NCBI RefSeq assembly: GCF_002752355.1
Contig: NZ_MRAV01000011.1
Coordinates: 434,001-498,000 of the forward strand
Direction of reading: 5' to 3'
From: Leucobacter sp. OLIS6
GTDB lineage: Bacteria > Actinomycetota > Actinomycetes > Actinomycetales > Microbacteriaceae
DNA length: 64,000 nt
Shown here: positions 37,380 to 46,524 of the stretch, one piece after another
How the letters are laid out: each line of letters begins with the position of its first letter
Numbering within the stretch: position 1 is the first letter of the stretch
Made by a program: the position numbers and the translations under genes
Notes under the pieces: generated by a model
What the model was told of the DNA's origin: nothing
The model's database searches: none
What the model saw: only the letters and a program-made list of their open reading frames with translations

Positions 37380-38267
37380 TCAGTAGCCGAGGCGCGACCG
37401 CAGGTCGTTGAGCGCCTGGGATGAGCGGAGCGCCGTGTCCGGGGCCACCGCGGTGATCCCCTGGGCGAGGATGTCGCCGATCAGGATCCCGGTGAGGCTT
37501 TCGGCGGTGAGCCCCGTGGGCGTGAGCGGGGCGTGCAGGGTGACGGCGACTCCTTGGGTCAACCGGTCCTGCAGGTGGTCGGTGACCAGGATCACGTGGG
37601 CGCCGACCAGTTGCGCATGATCGAGCATGGCCTCGATATCTCGCGTCTTCCGGCCAGGGGCGAAGATCACCACCGCGTCGTTCGGCGCGAGGTGGAGCAG
37701 GTCGTCGGCGAGGCGGAAGCCGTCGGACCCGAGGCGCTTCGTGGGGACTCCGATGCGACCGAGCCGGGTGGCCAGATGGTCGGCCGCCGATCCCGACGCA
37801 CCGAGTCCGTAGCAGTAGACGGTGCGGGCGTGGATCAGGAGATTGATCGCCTCGGAGAAGACTTCGTCGTCGTTCGCCGCAGTGCCGAGCTCGACGAGGG
37901 CCTGCGCCTCGCTCCAGATCTCCTGCTGAATCCGACCCAGGTCCTTGCCCATGTGCTCGATCCGCTGGCGCAACCGGACATCCGGCGCGACGTTCGTGGT
38001 GAGCGGCGCGGCGATCTCCTGCTTGAGCGCGGAGAGCCCCGAATAGCCGAGCGACTGCAGAGTACGGACCACGGTGGCGTTCGAAGTGCCGCTCTGCTGG
38101 CCCAGTTCGGCGGCGCTCGAGTAGAGCAGCCGTTCGGCCGAGGTCGAGCTGAGCACCTGGCAGACGGCGCGCTCGGCTCGGGAGAGCTCGTCCCAGGAGT
38201 GGGCGATGCGTTCGCGAAGGAGCTGGATCGACGGGTTGGTTGTATCGCTTGTTACAAAAGCGTTCAT
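37380..38267 (-). CDS. MurR/RpiR family transcriptional regulator
   Basis: 295 residues from ATG 38267. It has an N-terminal HTH_6 domain (LSRAERAVCQVLSSTSAERLLYSSAAELGQQSGTSNATVVRTLQSLGYSGLSALKQEI) and a C-terminal SIS domain (TVYCYGLGASGSAADHLATRLGRIGV, VVIFAPGRKTRDIEAMLDHAQLVGAHVILVTD). RpiR regulators usually sense phosphosugars. It is divergent from the C45-family acyltransferase/Opp operon across 89 bases and is the likely local regulator. A clpB-proximal terminator separates its 3' end from clpB. Confidence 0.88.
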   Translation of the reverse strand: MNAFVTSDTTNPSIQLLRERIAHSWDELSRAERAVCQVLSSTSAERLLYSSAAELGQQSGTSNATVVRTLQSLGYSGLSALKQEIAAPLTTNVAPDVRLRQRIEHMGKDLGRIQQEIWSEAQALVELGTAANDDEVFSEAINLLIHARTVYCYGLGASGSAADHLATRLGRIGVPTKRLGSDGFRLADDLLHLAPNDAVVIFAPGRKTRDIEAMLDHAQLVGAHVILVTDHLQDRLTQGVAVTLHAPLTPTGLTAESLTGILIGDILAQGITAVAPDTALRSSQALNDLRSRLGY

Positions 38268-38310
38268 ATGTGTATGATCCTGTTCCAGTAGGAGTGAATC
38301 TGTAACAGAT
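38246..38310. promoter_or_regulatory. Paired TGTTACA/TGTAACA operator-like sites
   Basis: ATCTGT-A-ACAGAT (38298-38310) is a perfect dyad around a central A. A related CGCTTGTTACAAAAGCG stretch (38246-38262) overlaps the first codons of the regulator. TGTTACA (38250-38256) and TGTAACA (38301-38307) form an inverted pair. TGTAAC/GTTACA cores resemble known RpiR-family operators, so binding here would control both divergent units. Confidence 0.55.
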
Positions 38311-38356
38311 GATCCAACACTAGCCGAGAATCGCCATCGAGAGCCGAGGTAGCAAC

Positions 38357-39538
38357 GTGAGCAGGTCCGAGATCCCCGTCGTCGAGGTGAGCGGTGCGCC
38401 CCGGGAGCGAGGCCGGCAGTACGGAGAAGCCGCCCGCGACCTGATCGCCACGGCGATCGGCTACTACTCGGCGGCCCTCGGCGCGCAGACGGGGCTCGGA
38501 TGGGGCGCGATCAGTCGCTCGGTGCGCACCTGGCTGCCGATCTCCGAAGAGCTCGCCCCGCACCTCGTCGAGGAGATGCGCGGTATCGCCGAGGGGGCCG
38601 GAGTCGGCTTCGACGAGATCCTGGCCCTCAATCTGCGCGGCGAGTTCGTGCACAATCACCGCGCTCAGCGCGCGGGGCAGCCGAAGGCCGCCGACGCCGC
38701 GACCATCGATGAGGACGACCGCGGCTCGGTCGACGGCTGCACGTCGTTCTTCCTGACGGGTGCCGCGAGCGGAACGGGCGACACGCTCGTCGGGCAGAAC
38801 TGGGACTGGCGCACGCTCACCGCCGAGACGACCATGGCCATCCGTGTGGTCCAGGATCCGCTGCCGACCGTCGTGATGCAGGTCGAAGCCGGGCAGGTCG
38901 GACGCCACGGGGCGAACTCGAGCGGGATCGCGCTCAACGCCAACGGGCTCGGGGGGACCTTCGATTCCACGATCGGGCTTCCGCAGACGCTCATCCGTCG
39001 ACTCGTGCTCGACAGCGCGGACATCGCATCCGCGCTGAAGGTGCTCGTGAAGACCCGGCCCCACATCGCGAGCAACGCCCTGCTCGCGCATCGCAGCGGC
39101 TTCGGCATCGACCTCGAGACCACTCCGCACGGGGTCGATTGGGTCTACCCCGACGAATCCGGGATGATCGCGCACACGAACCACTACCAGGCCGCGGTCC
39201 CCCCGCAGCTCGCGGGCCGGTACCGGCCCGCGTCGTCGGACTCCCTGCTCAGGCTTCCCCGGGTGTCCGCGGGCCTGCGCCGCGTCGCCTCCGCGACGAG
39301 CGCCGCGGAGAGCCGCGAGGCCGTGCGTGCGGCGATGTCCGACCACCTCGGTTTCCCCGAAGGGGTCTGCACGCATCCGGTCGAGGGTGCGGATCCGCTC
39401 AAGCAGTGGTCGACGCTGCTCTCGAGCTGCGTCAACCTGTCGACCGGGCAGTACCACGTCGCCGCCGGATATCCGTGCGAGACGCCGTACACGGAGCTGC
39501 CCTGGAACCTGTACGACGGACCCGGCTCGCCGAGCTGA
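38357..39538 (+). CDS. C45 family peptidase / acyltransferase-like Ntn-hydrolase
   Basis: 393 residues from GTG 38357. It matches the C45 (penicillin acyltransferase / carcinine hydrolase-like) Ntn-hydrolase pattern. A propeptide-like N-terminal helix region (PRERGRQYGEAARDLI, LVEEMRGIAEGAGVGFDEILALNLRGEF) is followed by the autoprocessing site GCTSF (Cys128). DTLVGQNWDW and a conserved N-rich stretch (GANSSGIALNANGL) come after. Cleavage before Cys128 would give a small alpha and a large beta chain. No signal peptide is seen, so it acts inside the cell. It heads the five-gene Opp-type importer operon and probably cleaves an amide bond in an imported acyl-amine or peptide. Confidence 0.83.
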   Translation: MSRSEIPVVEVSGAPRERGRQYGEAARDLIATAIGYYSAALGAQTGLGWGAISRSVRTWLPISEELAPHLVEEMRGIAEGAGVGFDEILALNLRGEFVHNHRAQRAGQPKAADAATIDEDDRGSVDGCTSFFLTGAASGTGDTLVGQNWDWRTLTAETTMAIRVVQDPLPTVVMQVEAGQVGRHGANSSGIALNANGLGGTFDSTIGLPQTLIRRLVLDSADIASALKVLVKTRPHIASNALLAHRSGFGIDLETTPHGVDWVYPDESGMIAHTNHYQAAVPPQLAGRYRPASSDSLLRLPRVSAGLRRVASATSAAESREAVRAAMSDHLGFPEGVCTHPVEGADPLKQWSTLLSSCVNLSTGQYHVAAGYPCETPYTELPWNLYDGPGSPS

Positions 39539-39580
39539 GCCGCCGACCACACTGAATCACGCGCAAGGAGGCGTACGAGG

Positions 39581-41224
39581 ATGAAGATCAAGCACTCGCG
39601 ATGGCGGACGGCCGCCGTCGCAGGAGCCGCCGTGATGGCACTTATGATCACCGGCTGTTCCGGAGGCGGGAGCGGCGAAACGACGGCGGGGATCGACGTG
39701 CCCTTCGGGCCGACGACGCCGAAGGCCGCGGGAGGCCTCGATACGGTGACCTGGATGCTGCCGGGGGAGCCCACCACGCTGGACGCGGACATCGACGCGA
39801 CGACGCCCGACGACATGATCCTTGCGAACACCTGCGACCGGCTCATGCAGCTCCAACCCGACCTCTCTCTCGGAAACGGCATCGCGTCCGCCGCGGAGTG
39901 GGTCGACGACACGCATCTGCGCCTCACGATCCGCCAGGATGCGACCTTCCACGACGGCAGCCGGGTCACGACTGCGGACGTGCTCTGGAGCATGCAGCGT
40001 CACGCCGCCGAAGGCGCGGCGGAGTCGGACGAGTACGCGAAGGTGGTGAAGATCGAGCAGTCCGGAGCCGACACCATCGTCGTCACCACGACCCAGCCGG
40101 ACGCGATCTTCCTCCAGGCGATGGCCGGCGACGGCGGCATCGTCTGGAATCCGCGGGTCATCACGGCGGAGGGCAGCAAGTTCGGGAGCCCCGGATCGGC
40201 CTCGGCATGCGGCGGCCCCTATCGGGTCGAGGAATGGAAGCCCGGATCCCAGGTGACCCTCGTACGCAATGACGAGTACTGGCAGAAGGACCGCGTCGGC
40301 AAGGTCGAGCGGGCGGTGCTTCGCTGGGCCGATGAGGCCGCGACGGTGAACAGTCTCACCGCGGGCGAGGTGCAGGGCGCCTATTTCGAGAACCCCGCCG
40401 CGGCGAGGCCGTTCGTGAGCAGCGCGGACAACGCGGTCTTCCAAGGGCCCGCGACGAACGCGTGGGTCGCCGAGGCCACACCCAGAGGCGCGCTCTCGGA
40501 CGTGCGGCTCCGCCAGGCGCTTTCGCTTGCGATCAACCGGGAGGGCATCGCCCAGGCGGCGTTCAGCGGTCTGGCGCAGGCCTGGAAGACCCCGGTCGGC
40601 TCCGGCGCATGGGGATACGAGAAGGACGAGTTCCAGGCCGCCTACGACCGGCTCGAGGGGGCACCCGCGAAGCCCGCCGATGCGGACATCGAACGGGCGA
40701 AGCAGCTGGTTGCCGAGGCCGGCGTCCCCTCCGAGCCGCTCGTCATCGCCTCGAACGGCACCCCGGTCCACAACGTGATCGCCAACGCCCTCGTCGACGC
40801 CGCGAAGAAGATCGGCCTCTCCGCGAAGATCCTCGCGGTACCCGAGGTGCAGTACGGCGACTTCTACAACGACGAGAAGCTGCGGGATTCGGCGGACCTC
40901 TGGCCGGACGTCTACTACATCTCGAAGTCCGACCCGCTCGGCTTCTACAAGAACGGCAGGTCCGACTCATCACGCAATTTCGTCGCGTACGACGATCCGG
41001 CGTACGACGCCGGGGTCGATGCGGCATACGCCGCGACCGACGACGCACGGCGCGCGAAGCTCACCATCGAGCTCGAGAAGAAATGGGTCGAGAACGCGAT
41101 CTGGCTCCCCGTCGTCGCCACGCCCGCCACGCTCGTGATGTCGAAGCGGGTCACCGGAGCTCCGGCCTCGGCGTCCTACCTCTACTACCCTTGGCTCGCC
41201 GACCTCGGCTCGGCGAAGGGATAG
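39581..41224 (+). CDS. Oligopeptide-type ABC transporter substrate-binding lipoprotein
   Basis: 547 residues from ATG 39581 with an AGGAGG site. The lipobox is ITGC (Cys26). The mature protein is a family 5 solute-binding protein: LQPDLSLGNGIASAAEWVDDTHLRLTIRQDATFHDGSRVTTADVLWSM, and RLRQALSLAINREGIAQAAFSG. These proteins bind peptides, nickel complexes, glycosides or other larger ligands. It starts 42 bases after the C45-family gene and is followed by both permeases and both ATPases. Confidence 0.9.
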   Translation: MKIKHSRWRTAAVAGAAVMALMITGCSGGGSGETTAGIDVPFGPTTPKAAGGLDTVTWMLPGEPTTLDADIDATTPDDMILANTCDRLMQLQPDLSLGNGIASAAEWVDDTHLRLTIRQDATFHDGSRVTTADVLWSMQRHAAEGAAESDEYAKVVKIEQSGADTIVVTTTQPDAIFLQAMAGDGGIVWNPRVITAEGSKFGSPGSASACGGPYRVEEWKPGSQVTLVRNDEYWQKDRVGKVERAVLRWADEAATVNSLTAGEVQGAYFENPAAARPFVSSADNAVFQGPATNAWVAEATPRGALSDVRLRQALSLAINREGIAQAAFSGLAQAWKTPVGSGAWGYEKDEFQAAYDRLEGAPAKPADADIERAKQLVAEAGVPSEPLVIASNGTPVHNVIANALVDAAKKIGLSAKILAVPEVQYGDFYNDEKLRDSADLWPDVYYISKSDPLGFYKNGRSDSSRNFVAYDDPAYDAGVDAAYAATDDARRAKLTIELEKKWVENAIWLPVVATPATLVMSKRVTGAPASASYLYYPWLADLGSAKG

Positions 41225-41230
41225 CCTCCG

Positions 41231-42181
41231 ATGAATCGCGCTCTGCGCAAGCTCGGCGGCATGCTGCTGACCCTCGTGATCGCGTCGTTCGTGATCTTCG
41301 CGGCGATGTACGCCGCACCCGGTGACCCCGTGACCTTCCTCATCGGCAGCGCGGAGGACGTGACGCCGGAGCGCATCGCCGCGGTGCGCACGCAGTACCA
41401 CCTGGACGAGCCATTGCTCGCGCAGTACTGGCACTGGGCCTCCGGGGCGATCACCGGGGACCTGGGCGAATCGTTCAAGTACCATCAGCCGGTAGCGATG
41501 ATCCTCGCTTCCCGGATTCCCGTGACGCTCGGGCTCGTGGGCTACGCGGCCGTGCTGATCTGCGTGATCGGCGTCGGGCTCGGCGTGGTCGCCGCGGTGC
41601 GGCGCAAGCGCCTGGCGGACACCGTGATCGTCGGCGGGACGACGCTGGCGGCGAGCATTCCCAGCTTCGTGCTCGGTATCGCTCTCGCCGCGCTCTTCGC
41701 CGTGCAGCTGCGATGGTTCCCCGTCGCGGGAGCCGGGGCAGGCGGTTTCGAGCGGCTGCACGCGCTCACCCTGCCGGCGGTCACTCTGTCGCTCGGTGCG
41801 CTCGCGATCATCAGCCGGGTCACCCGGCAGTCGATGGTGGAGCAATACGAGTCCGAGCACGTCGAGGCCGCGCGTGCGACCGGGTTGTCCGAGCGGTTCG
41901 TCGTGCGGGATCACGTCCTCCGCGGTTCCTGGGGGCCGATCATCACGATGATCGCGCTGGTCATCGCCAGCATGATCGCCGGGACGGTGGCCGTCGAGAC
42001 CGTGTTCGGTCTGTCCGGTGTGGGGTCGCTGCTCGTCGAGGCCATCAACACCCATGACTTCCCCGTCGTGCAGGCCGTCCTCCTCTTCATGGTGGTGGCC
42101 TACATGATCGTGACCACGATCGTCGACGTCTGCCTGCCGCTCCTCGACCCGCGCATCGCCGAAGGGACGGTCGTCGCATGA
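41231..42181 (+). CDS. ABC transporter permease (DppB/OppB-like)
   Basis: 316 residues, six hydrophobic segments. It has the typical start RKLGGMLLTLVIASFVIFAAMYAAPGDP and the coupling loop EAARATGLSERFVVRDHVLR. The next permease overlaps its stop by four bases (ATGA). First of the two membrane subunits of the importer. Confidence 0.92.
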   Translation: MNRALRKLGGMLLTLVIASFVIFAAMYAAPGDPVTFLIGSAEDVTPERIAAVRTQYHLDEPLLAQYWHWASGAITGDLGESFKYHQPVAMILASRIPVTLGLVGYAAVLICVIGVGLGVVAAVRRKRLADTVIVGGTTLAASIPSFVLGIALAALFAVQLRWFPVAGAGAGGFERLHALTLPAVTLSLGALAIISRVTRQSMVEQYESEHVEAARATGLSERFVVRDHVLRGSWGPIITMIALVIASMIAGTVAVETVFGLSGVGSLLVEAINTHDFPVVQAVLLFMVVAYMIVTTIVDVCLPLLDPRIAEGTVVA

Positions 42182-43026
42182 CTCTGCTGCTCGCACCGCG
42201 AATCCGCGCCCGGACGCGCCGCACGACTTCCCTCGGGGTCTGGATCGCGGCCGCATTCCTCGCCCTCACGGCGCTCGCCGCCGTCGCCGGTCCGTTCCTC
42301 GCGCCCTATGACGTCGATGAGATCGACTTCGCCGCGGTCTGGGCGGGGCCGAGCCCCGCGCACCTGTTCGGAACCGATCAACTGGGTCGGGACCTCTTCT
42401 CGCGAATGCTCATCGGTGCGGGTGAGACGCTCGTCGGCCCGGTGGTGCTCCTCCTGCTCGCCACGGCGCTCGGCGTCGCCATCGGTGTCGTCGCCGCGTG
42501 GCGCGGAGGGTGGGTCGACACGGTCCTCGCCCGGCTGACGGACGTGATGTTCGCCTTCCCCGGCCTGCTCTTCGTCGTGCTCGTCATCGCGGTCTTCGGG
42601 AAGGGGCGCTGGACCGCAGTGCTCGCCCTCGCGCTCGCGTACGCTCCGGTGATCGCCAAGTACACCAGGAGCCTGGCGCTCAGCGAGATCGCACGCCCCT
42701 ACATCGACGCCTATCGCGCGCAGGGACTCGGGGGAGCCGAGATCTGCCTCCGGGGCGTGATCCCGAATCTGCTGCCGTCCCTGGTCGGCTTCCTGGTCGT
42801 CCAGTTCGGCGAAGTGCTGATGAGCCTGGCCACACTGAGCTATCTGGGCTTCGGCGCGCAACCGCCGAGTTCTGAGTGGGGGCTGATGGTGCAGGAGGGG
42901 CAGGCCGGCATCGTGCAGGGCCAGTTCCTCCCGACGCTGGTGCCGGGGGCGGCGATCGCGCTCGTGGTGGTCGCGGTGAACATCGTCGGCGTGCGCGTCG
43001 CCGACCGACTGCAGGCGAAGGGATAA
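42178..43026 (+). CDS. ABC transporter permease (DppC/OppC-like)
   Basis: 282 residues. The conserved motif HLFGTDQLGRDLFSRMLIGAGETL identifies the OppC/DppC branch, and the coupling loop is DAYRAQGLGGAEICLRGVIPN. Six hydrophobic segments are visible. It overlaps the preceding permease gene and precedes the first ATPase by six bases. Confidence 0.92.
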   Translation: MTLLLAPRIRARTRRTTSLGVWIAAAFLALTALAAVAGPFLAPYDVDEIDFAAVWAGPSPAHLFGTDQLGRDLFSRMLIGAGETLVGPVVLLLLATALGVAIGVVAAWRGGWVDTVLARLTDVMFAFPGLLFVVLVIAVFGKGRWTAVLALALAYAPVIAKYTRSLALSEIARPYIDAYRAQGLGGAEICLRGVIPNLLPSLVGFLVVQFGEVLMSLATLSYLGFGAQPPSSEWGLMVQEGQAGIVQGQFLPTLVPGAAIALVVVAVNIVGVRVADRLQAKG

Positions 43027-43032
43027 CCGGCC

Positions 43033-43827
43033 ATGCTCATGGAGATACGTGATCTGCGGCTCGCTTTCGAACAGCAGGGCGCACCGGCTCCGATCCTGAA
43101 GGGGGTGGACCTGGAGGTCGACCGTGGCGAGCTGGTCGCGCTCGTCGGAGAATCGGGCTCGGGCAAGTCGACGACCGTGCGGGCGGCGCTGCGCCTCTAC
43201 GGCGATGAGGCCGAGCTCGCGGGGAGCATCAGGATCGATGGCACCGAGATGATCGGTGCGAGCGCGGCGGAGATCCGGGCGGTCCGGTCGGGAAAGGCCG
43301 CCCTCATCCAGCAGGATCCGCGCGCGGCGTTGAACCCCGTTCGGCGCATCGGGGAATCCCTGGCAGAGCGCCTCGTCCGGGTGCACGGTTGGGCCCCGTC
43401 CCGGGCGCGCACGCGGATCGTCGAGCTCCTCGGCGCGGTCGGGATCTCGCAGCCCGAGCTACGGGTCAGCCAGTATCCGCACGAGCTGTCCGGCGGGATG
43501 CTGCAGCGGGTCGTCATCGCGGGAGCGCTGAGCACGGACCCCGCCCTGATCCTCGCGGACGAGGCCACGAGCGCCCTCGACGTCACGACGCAGGCGGAGG
43601 TGCTGGCGATCTTCCGGCGGCAGATCCGTGAGCGGGGGCTCGGCATGCTGTTCATCACCCACGACCTCCACCTCGCTGCGGCGGTCTGCGATCGCATCCA
43701 TGTGCTCCGTCAGGGCGAGATCGTCGAAGTGCTCAGCCGGCCCGACCTCTTCGGGGGAGCGGAGCACCCCTATACCCGCGCGCTGATCGACACGGCGCCC
43801 GTCATGAAGCGGAGGAACGGATCATGA
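43033..43827 (+). CDS. ABC transporter ATP-binding protein (DppD-like)
   Basis: 264 residues. Walker A is GESGSGKST; the signature is LSGGMLQRVVIAGAL and Walker B LILADEATSALD. A short C-terminal ...HPYTRALIDTAPVMK follows, which replaces the longer oligopeptide-transporter tail of classic DppD, and no C-terminal cysteine cluster was seen. It overlaps the next ATPase gene by four bases. Confidence 0.9.
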   Translation: MLMEIRDLRLAFEQQGAPAPILKGVDLEVDRGELVALVGESGSGKSTTVRAALRLYGDEAELAGSIRIDGTEMIGASAAEIRAVRSGKAALIQQDPRAALNPVRRIGESLAERLVRVHGWAPSRARTRIVELLGAVGISQPELRVSQYPHELSGGMLQRVVIAGALSTDPALILADEATSALDVTTQAEVLAIFRRQIRERGLGMLFITHDLHLAAAVCDRIHVLRQGEIVEVLSRPDLFGGAEHPYTRALIDTAPVMKRRNGS

Positions 43828-44666
43828 GTCTGGTCGAAGTCGAGGGTCTGAACCGGACCTTCCGGGCGAAGCGAGGCGGGACGCCGGTCGTCGCGGTCGA
43901 CGATGTCGGATTTCGCATCGCCGCAGGGGAGGCCCTGGGTCTGGTCGGCGAGTCCGGGTCGGGGAAGTCCACGATCGCGCGGATCCTGATGGGGCTGGAA
44001 CGAGCGGACTCCGGCCGTGTCGAGATCGACGGAGTGGACCGGCTCGCTCGATCGCGCGGTCGGACGGAACGGCTCGCCCGAGCGCGAAGCGTGCAGATGG
44101 TCTTCCAGGATCCGAACGGGACCCTCGATCGTCACCTGACGGTGGGCGAGACGCTTCGGCGCGCGCTGGTGGCGCATCGGATGCTGCCGAGCCGCTCGGC
44201 GGTCTCGGCCCGGGTGGGCGAACTCCTCGACCGTGTCCGGTTGACGGAGCGCCACGGCCGGGCGAAACCCCATGAACTGTCGGGCGGGCAACGGCAGCGG
44301 ATCGCGATCGCGCGAGCTCTCGCGCTCGAGCCGCGCCTCGTCGTGCTCGACGAGGCGGTGTCCGCGCTCGACGTCTCGGTTCAGGCGCAGGTGCTCGATC
44401 TGCTCGCCGAGATCCAACGGGACTCGGGGGTCGGGTATCTGTTCGTGAGTCACGACCTGGCGGTGATCCAGCAGCTGTGCCAGCGCTCGCTGGTGCTGTT
44501 CCGAGGTCGCGTGGTGGAGCAGGGGGAGACCGATCGGGTGTTCGCGGCGCCTGAACATCCCTACACCCGGCTGCTCGTCGCCTCGACCCCGGGACCCGGG
44601 TGGGACCCCGAACGCGTGGTCGAGGCGCGCCTGAGCTTCACGCAGCGCATGACGTTGCCCGGGTAG
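43824..44666 (+). CDS. ABC transporter ATP-binding protein (DppF-like)
   Basis: 280 residues. Walker A is GESGSGKST, the signature LSGGQRQRIAIARAL, and Walker B LVVLDEAVSALD (Glu-Ala instead of the usual Glu-Pro). The tail has EHPYTRLLVASTPGPGWDP. With the preceding ATPase it forms the heterodimeric motor. Last gene of the C45/Opp operon; 108 bases then separate it from the excalibur-domain gene. Confidence 0.9.
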   Translation: MSLVEVEGLNRTFRAKRGGTPVVAVDDVGFRIAAGEALGLVGESGSGKSTIARILMGLERADSGRVEIDGVDRLARSRGRTERLARARSVQMVFQDPNGTLDRHLTVGETLRRALVAHRMLPSRSAVSARVGELLDRVRLTERHGRAKPHELSGGQRQRIAIARALALEPRLVVLDEAVSALDVSVQAQVLDLLAEIQRDSGVGYLFVSHDLAVIQQLCQRSLVLFRGRVVEQGETDRVFAAPEHPYTRLLVASTPGPGWDPERVVEARLSFTQRMTLPG

Positions 44667-44732
44667 ACGGGTATCGAACCGATCGAGCTCAAATGCTTGA
44701 CGTCTAAACCGGGTCGGAATTCGAGTTAGGGT

Positions 44733-44745
44733 ATTCGTAACGAAT
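44733..44745. promoter_or_regulatory. ATTCGT-A-ACGAAT dyad before excalibur gene
   Basis: A 13-base dyad with six-base arms lies 30 bases before the start at 44775. A TTGACG (44697-44702) upstream may be a -35 element, but no convincing -10 at standard spacing was found. Confidence 0.35.
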
Positions 44746-44774
44746 GCACTGCTCAGACCCGGGAGGCCTGAAGA

Positions 44775-45413
44775 ATGACCTGGAACGATCCGACGTCGCA
44801 CGTTCCCACCGCTCCGTTCGAAGCGCCGGCTCCGATCGGCCCCGCGCAGACTCCGCCCGCCACGGGTGACGCGAAGCCGAAGAAGCGCAGCAAGTGGGTG
44901 AGCGTCGGGGTCCCGGTCGCCGCGGCGGTGTTCGCCTTCGCGCTCGGTTCTGGCGCGGGCTCCTCGGGAGCGCAGACCGAGCTCGCCGACCTGCGCACCG
45001 ATCAGACCTCGCTCACGAAGCAGGTCGAGACCGCGAAGAGTACCGCGCAGGAGTCCCGGAAGCAGCTCGCGGCCGTCGAGACCAAGCTCGACGAACGCGA
45101 GACGCAGGGCACGAAGCTCACCGAGCAGGCCGAGGCTCAGACGAAGAAGATCACCGAGCTGACGACGGCGAACAGCAAGCTCACCTCTGAGAACGGCAAG
45201 CTGCAGGCTCGCGTGACCGAGCTCGAATCCGCCACCTCGGCGCCCGCGCCGCTCGCCGCGCAGGCGCCCCAGGCGGATGCTCCGGCACCGTCCACCGTCT
45301 ACTTCAAGAACTGCGCGGCGGCCCGCGCTGCCGGTGCAGCGCCCGTGCACCGGGGCGATCCCGGATACGGCGCTCACCTCGACCGGGACGGTGACGGGAT
45401 CGGCTGCGAGTAG
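44775..45413 (+). CDS. Membrane-anchored coiled-coil protein with C-terminal excalibur domain
   Basis: 212 residues. The Pro-rich cytoplasmic N-terminus is followed by a single membrane segment (about residues 42-60) and a coiled coil (TELADLRTDQTSLTKQVETAKS to TTANSKLTSENGKLQARVTELES). An Ala/Pro-rich linker leads to an excalibur domain ending DRDGDGIGCE, a Ca2+-binding-loop-like DxDxDGxxCE motif with two cysteines. Such proteins are cell-surface and common in Gram-positive bacteria. A role in cell-wall or calcium-dependent processes is usual but not proven. Confidence 0.85.
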   Translation: MTWNDPTSHVPTAPFEAPAPIGPAQTPPATGDAKPKKRSKWVSVGVPVAAAVFAFALGSGAGSSGAQTELADLRTDQTSLTKQVETAKSTAQESRKQLAAVETKLDERETQGTKLTEQAEAQTKKITELTTANSKLTSENGKLQARVTELESATSAPAPLAAQAPQADAPAPSTVYFKNCAAARAAGAAPVHRGDPGYGAHLDRDGDGIGCE

Positions 45414-45555
45414 TCTTCGCGCTGCGGGCTCGCACCGTGCCGCCCCGAGCTGACCGCGCGCCCAGCCCCCGGGAATAGCCTGGAGAGCGTCCGCGCTGCA
45501 CCCGACGTGCGCGCATCCGCGCGGCCACGCATCGACTCGCGAAGGAGCGTTCTCC

Positions 45556-46524
45556 ATGACCATCGCCCGCACCCGCATCGGATCCTCGGAACTCGAGATC
45601 GCGCCCCTCGCGCTTGGCGGCAACGTGTTCGGCTGGACCGCCGACCGGGACGCCTCGTTCGGGGTGCTCGACGCGTTCGTCGCCGGCGGCGGTGACTTCA
45701 TCGATACCGCCGACGGCTACTCGCACTGGGCTCCGGGAAACGGCGGCGGCGAGTCGGAGCGACTCATCGGGGAGTGGATGCGGGACCGCGGCGCGCGCGA
45801 GCGGGTCGTCATCGCGACGAAGGTCTCGACCCACCCCGAGTTCTCGGGGCTGTCCGCGGCGAACGTGCGCGCGGCGGCCGACGCGTCGCTCGAGCGGCTC
45901 GGCACCGACCGGATCGATCTCTACTACGCGCACTTCGACGACGCCGAGACGCCGCTCGCCGAGACCGTCGCCGCGTTCTCGGGGCTGGTCGATGCGGGCA
46001 AGGTCCGCGCGATCGGCGTCTCGAACTACACGGCCGAGCGGATCGACGAGTGGTTCCGCATCGCGCGGGAGGGCGGTTACCACCTGCCCGTCGCGCTGCA
46101 GCCCCACTACAACCTGATGGAGCGCGACTTCGAGACGAACGGCCTGCGCGACGCGGCCGAACGCGAAGGGCTCTCGGTGTTCCCGTACTTCTCGCTCGCG
46201 AAGGGGTTCCTCGCGGGCAAGTACCGCGACGCGATGGACGTGAACAGCGCCTCGGCGAGCCCGCGAGCCGAGGATGCGGCGGCGTACCTCGACGCGCGAG
46301 GGCTCGCGGTGCTCGCCGGCCTCGACCAGCTGGCCGAGCTGTACCGGGTCCCGGTCGCCGCGATCTCGCTCGCATGGCTGCGCCAGCAGCCGACCATCGC
46401 GGCACCGATCGCGAGCGCGCGCAACACGGACCAGCTGCCCGCCCTGCTCGACTCGCTCGAGGTCGAACTGAGCCGGGCCGAGCTCGACCTGCTGAGCACG
46501 GCGTCCGCTGATGACGATCGCTGA
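45556..46524 (+). CDS. Aldo/keto reductase
   Basis: 322 residues. It has the AKR TIM-barrel pattern: start TRIGSSELEIAPLALGGNVFG, FIDTADGYSHW with the catalytic Tyr, IATKVSTHP with the catalytic Lys, LYYAHFDDAETPLAETVAAFSGLVDAGKVRAIGVSNYT, and the NADPH-binding tail around IASARNTDQLPALL. The expected reaction is NADPH-dependent reduction of a carbonyl compound. It overlaps the next gene by 14 bases. Confidence 0.9.
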   Translation: MTIARTRIGSSELEIAPLALGGNVFGWTADRDASFGVLDAFVAGGGDFIDTADGYSHWAPGNGGGESERLIGEWMRDRGARERVVIATKVSTHPEFSGLSAANVRAAADASLERLGTDRIDLYYAHFDDAETPLAETVAAFSGLVDAGKVRAIGVSNYTAERIDEWFRIAREGGYHLPVALQPHYNLMERDFETNGLRDAAEREGLSVFPYFSLAKGFLAGKYRDAMDVNSASASPRAEDAAAYLDARGLAVLAGLDQLAELYRVPVAAISLAWLRQQPTIAAPIASARNTDQLPALLDSLEVELSRAELDLLSTASADDDR

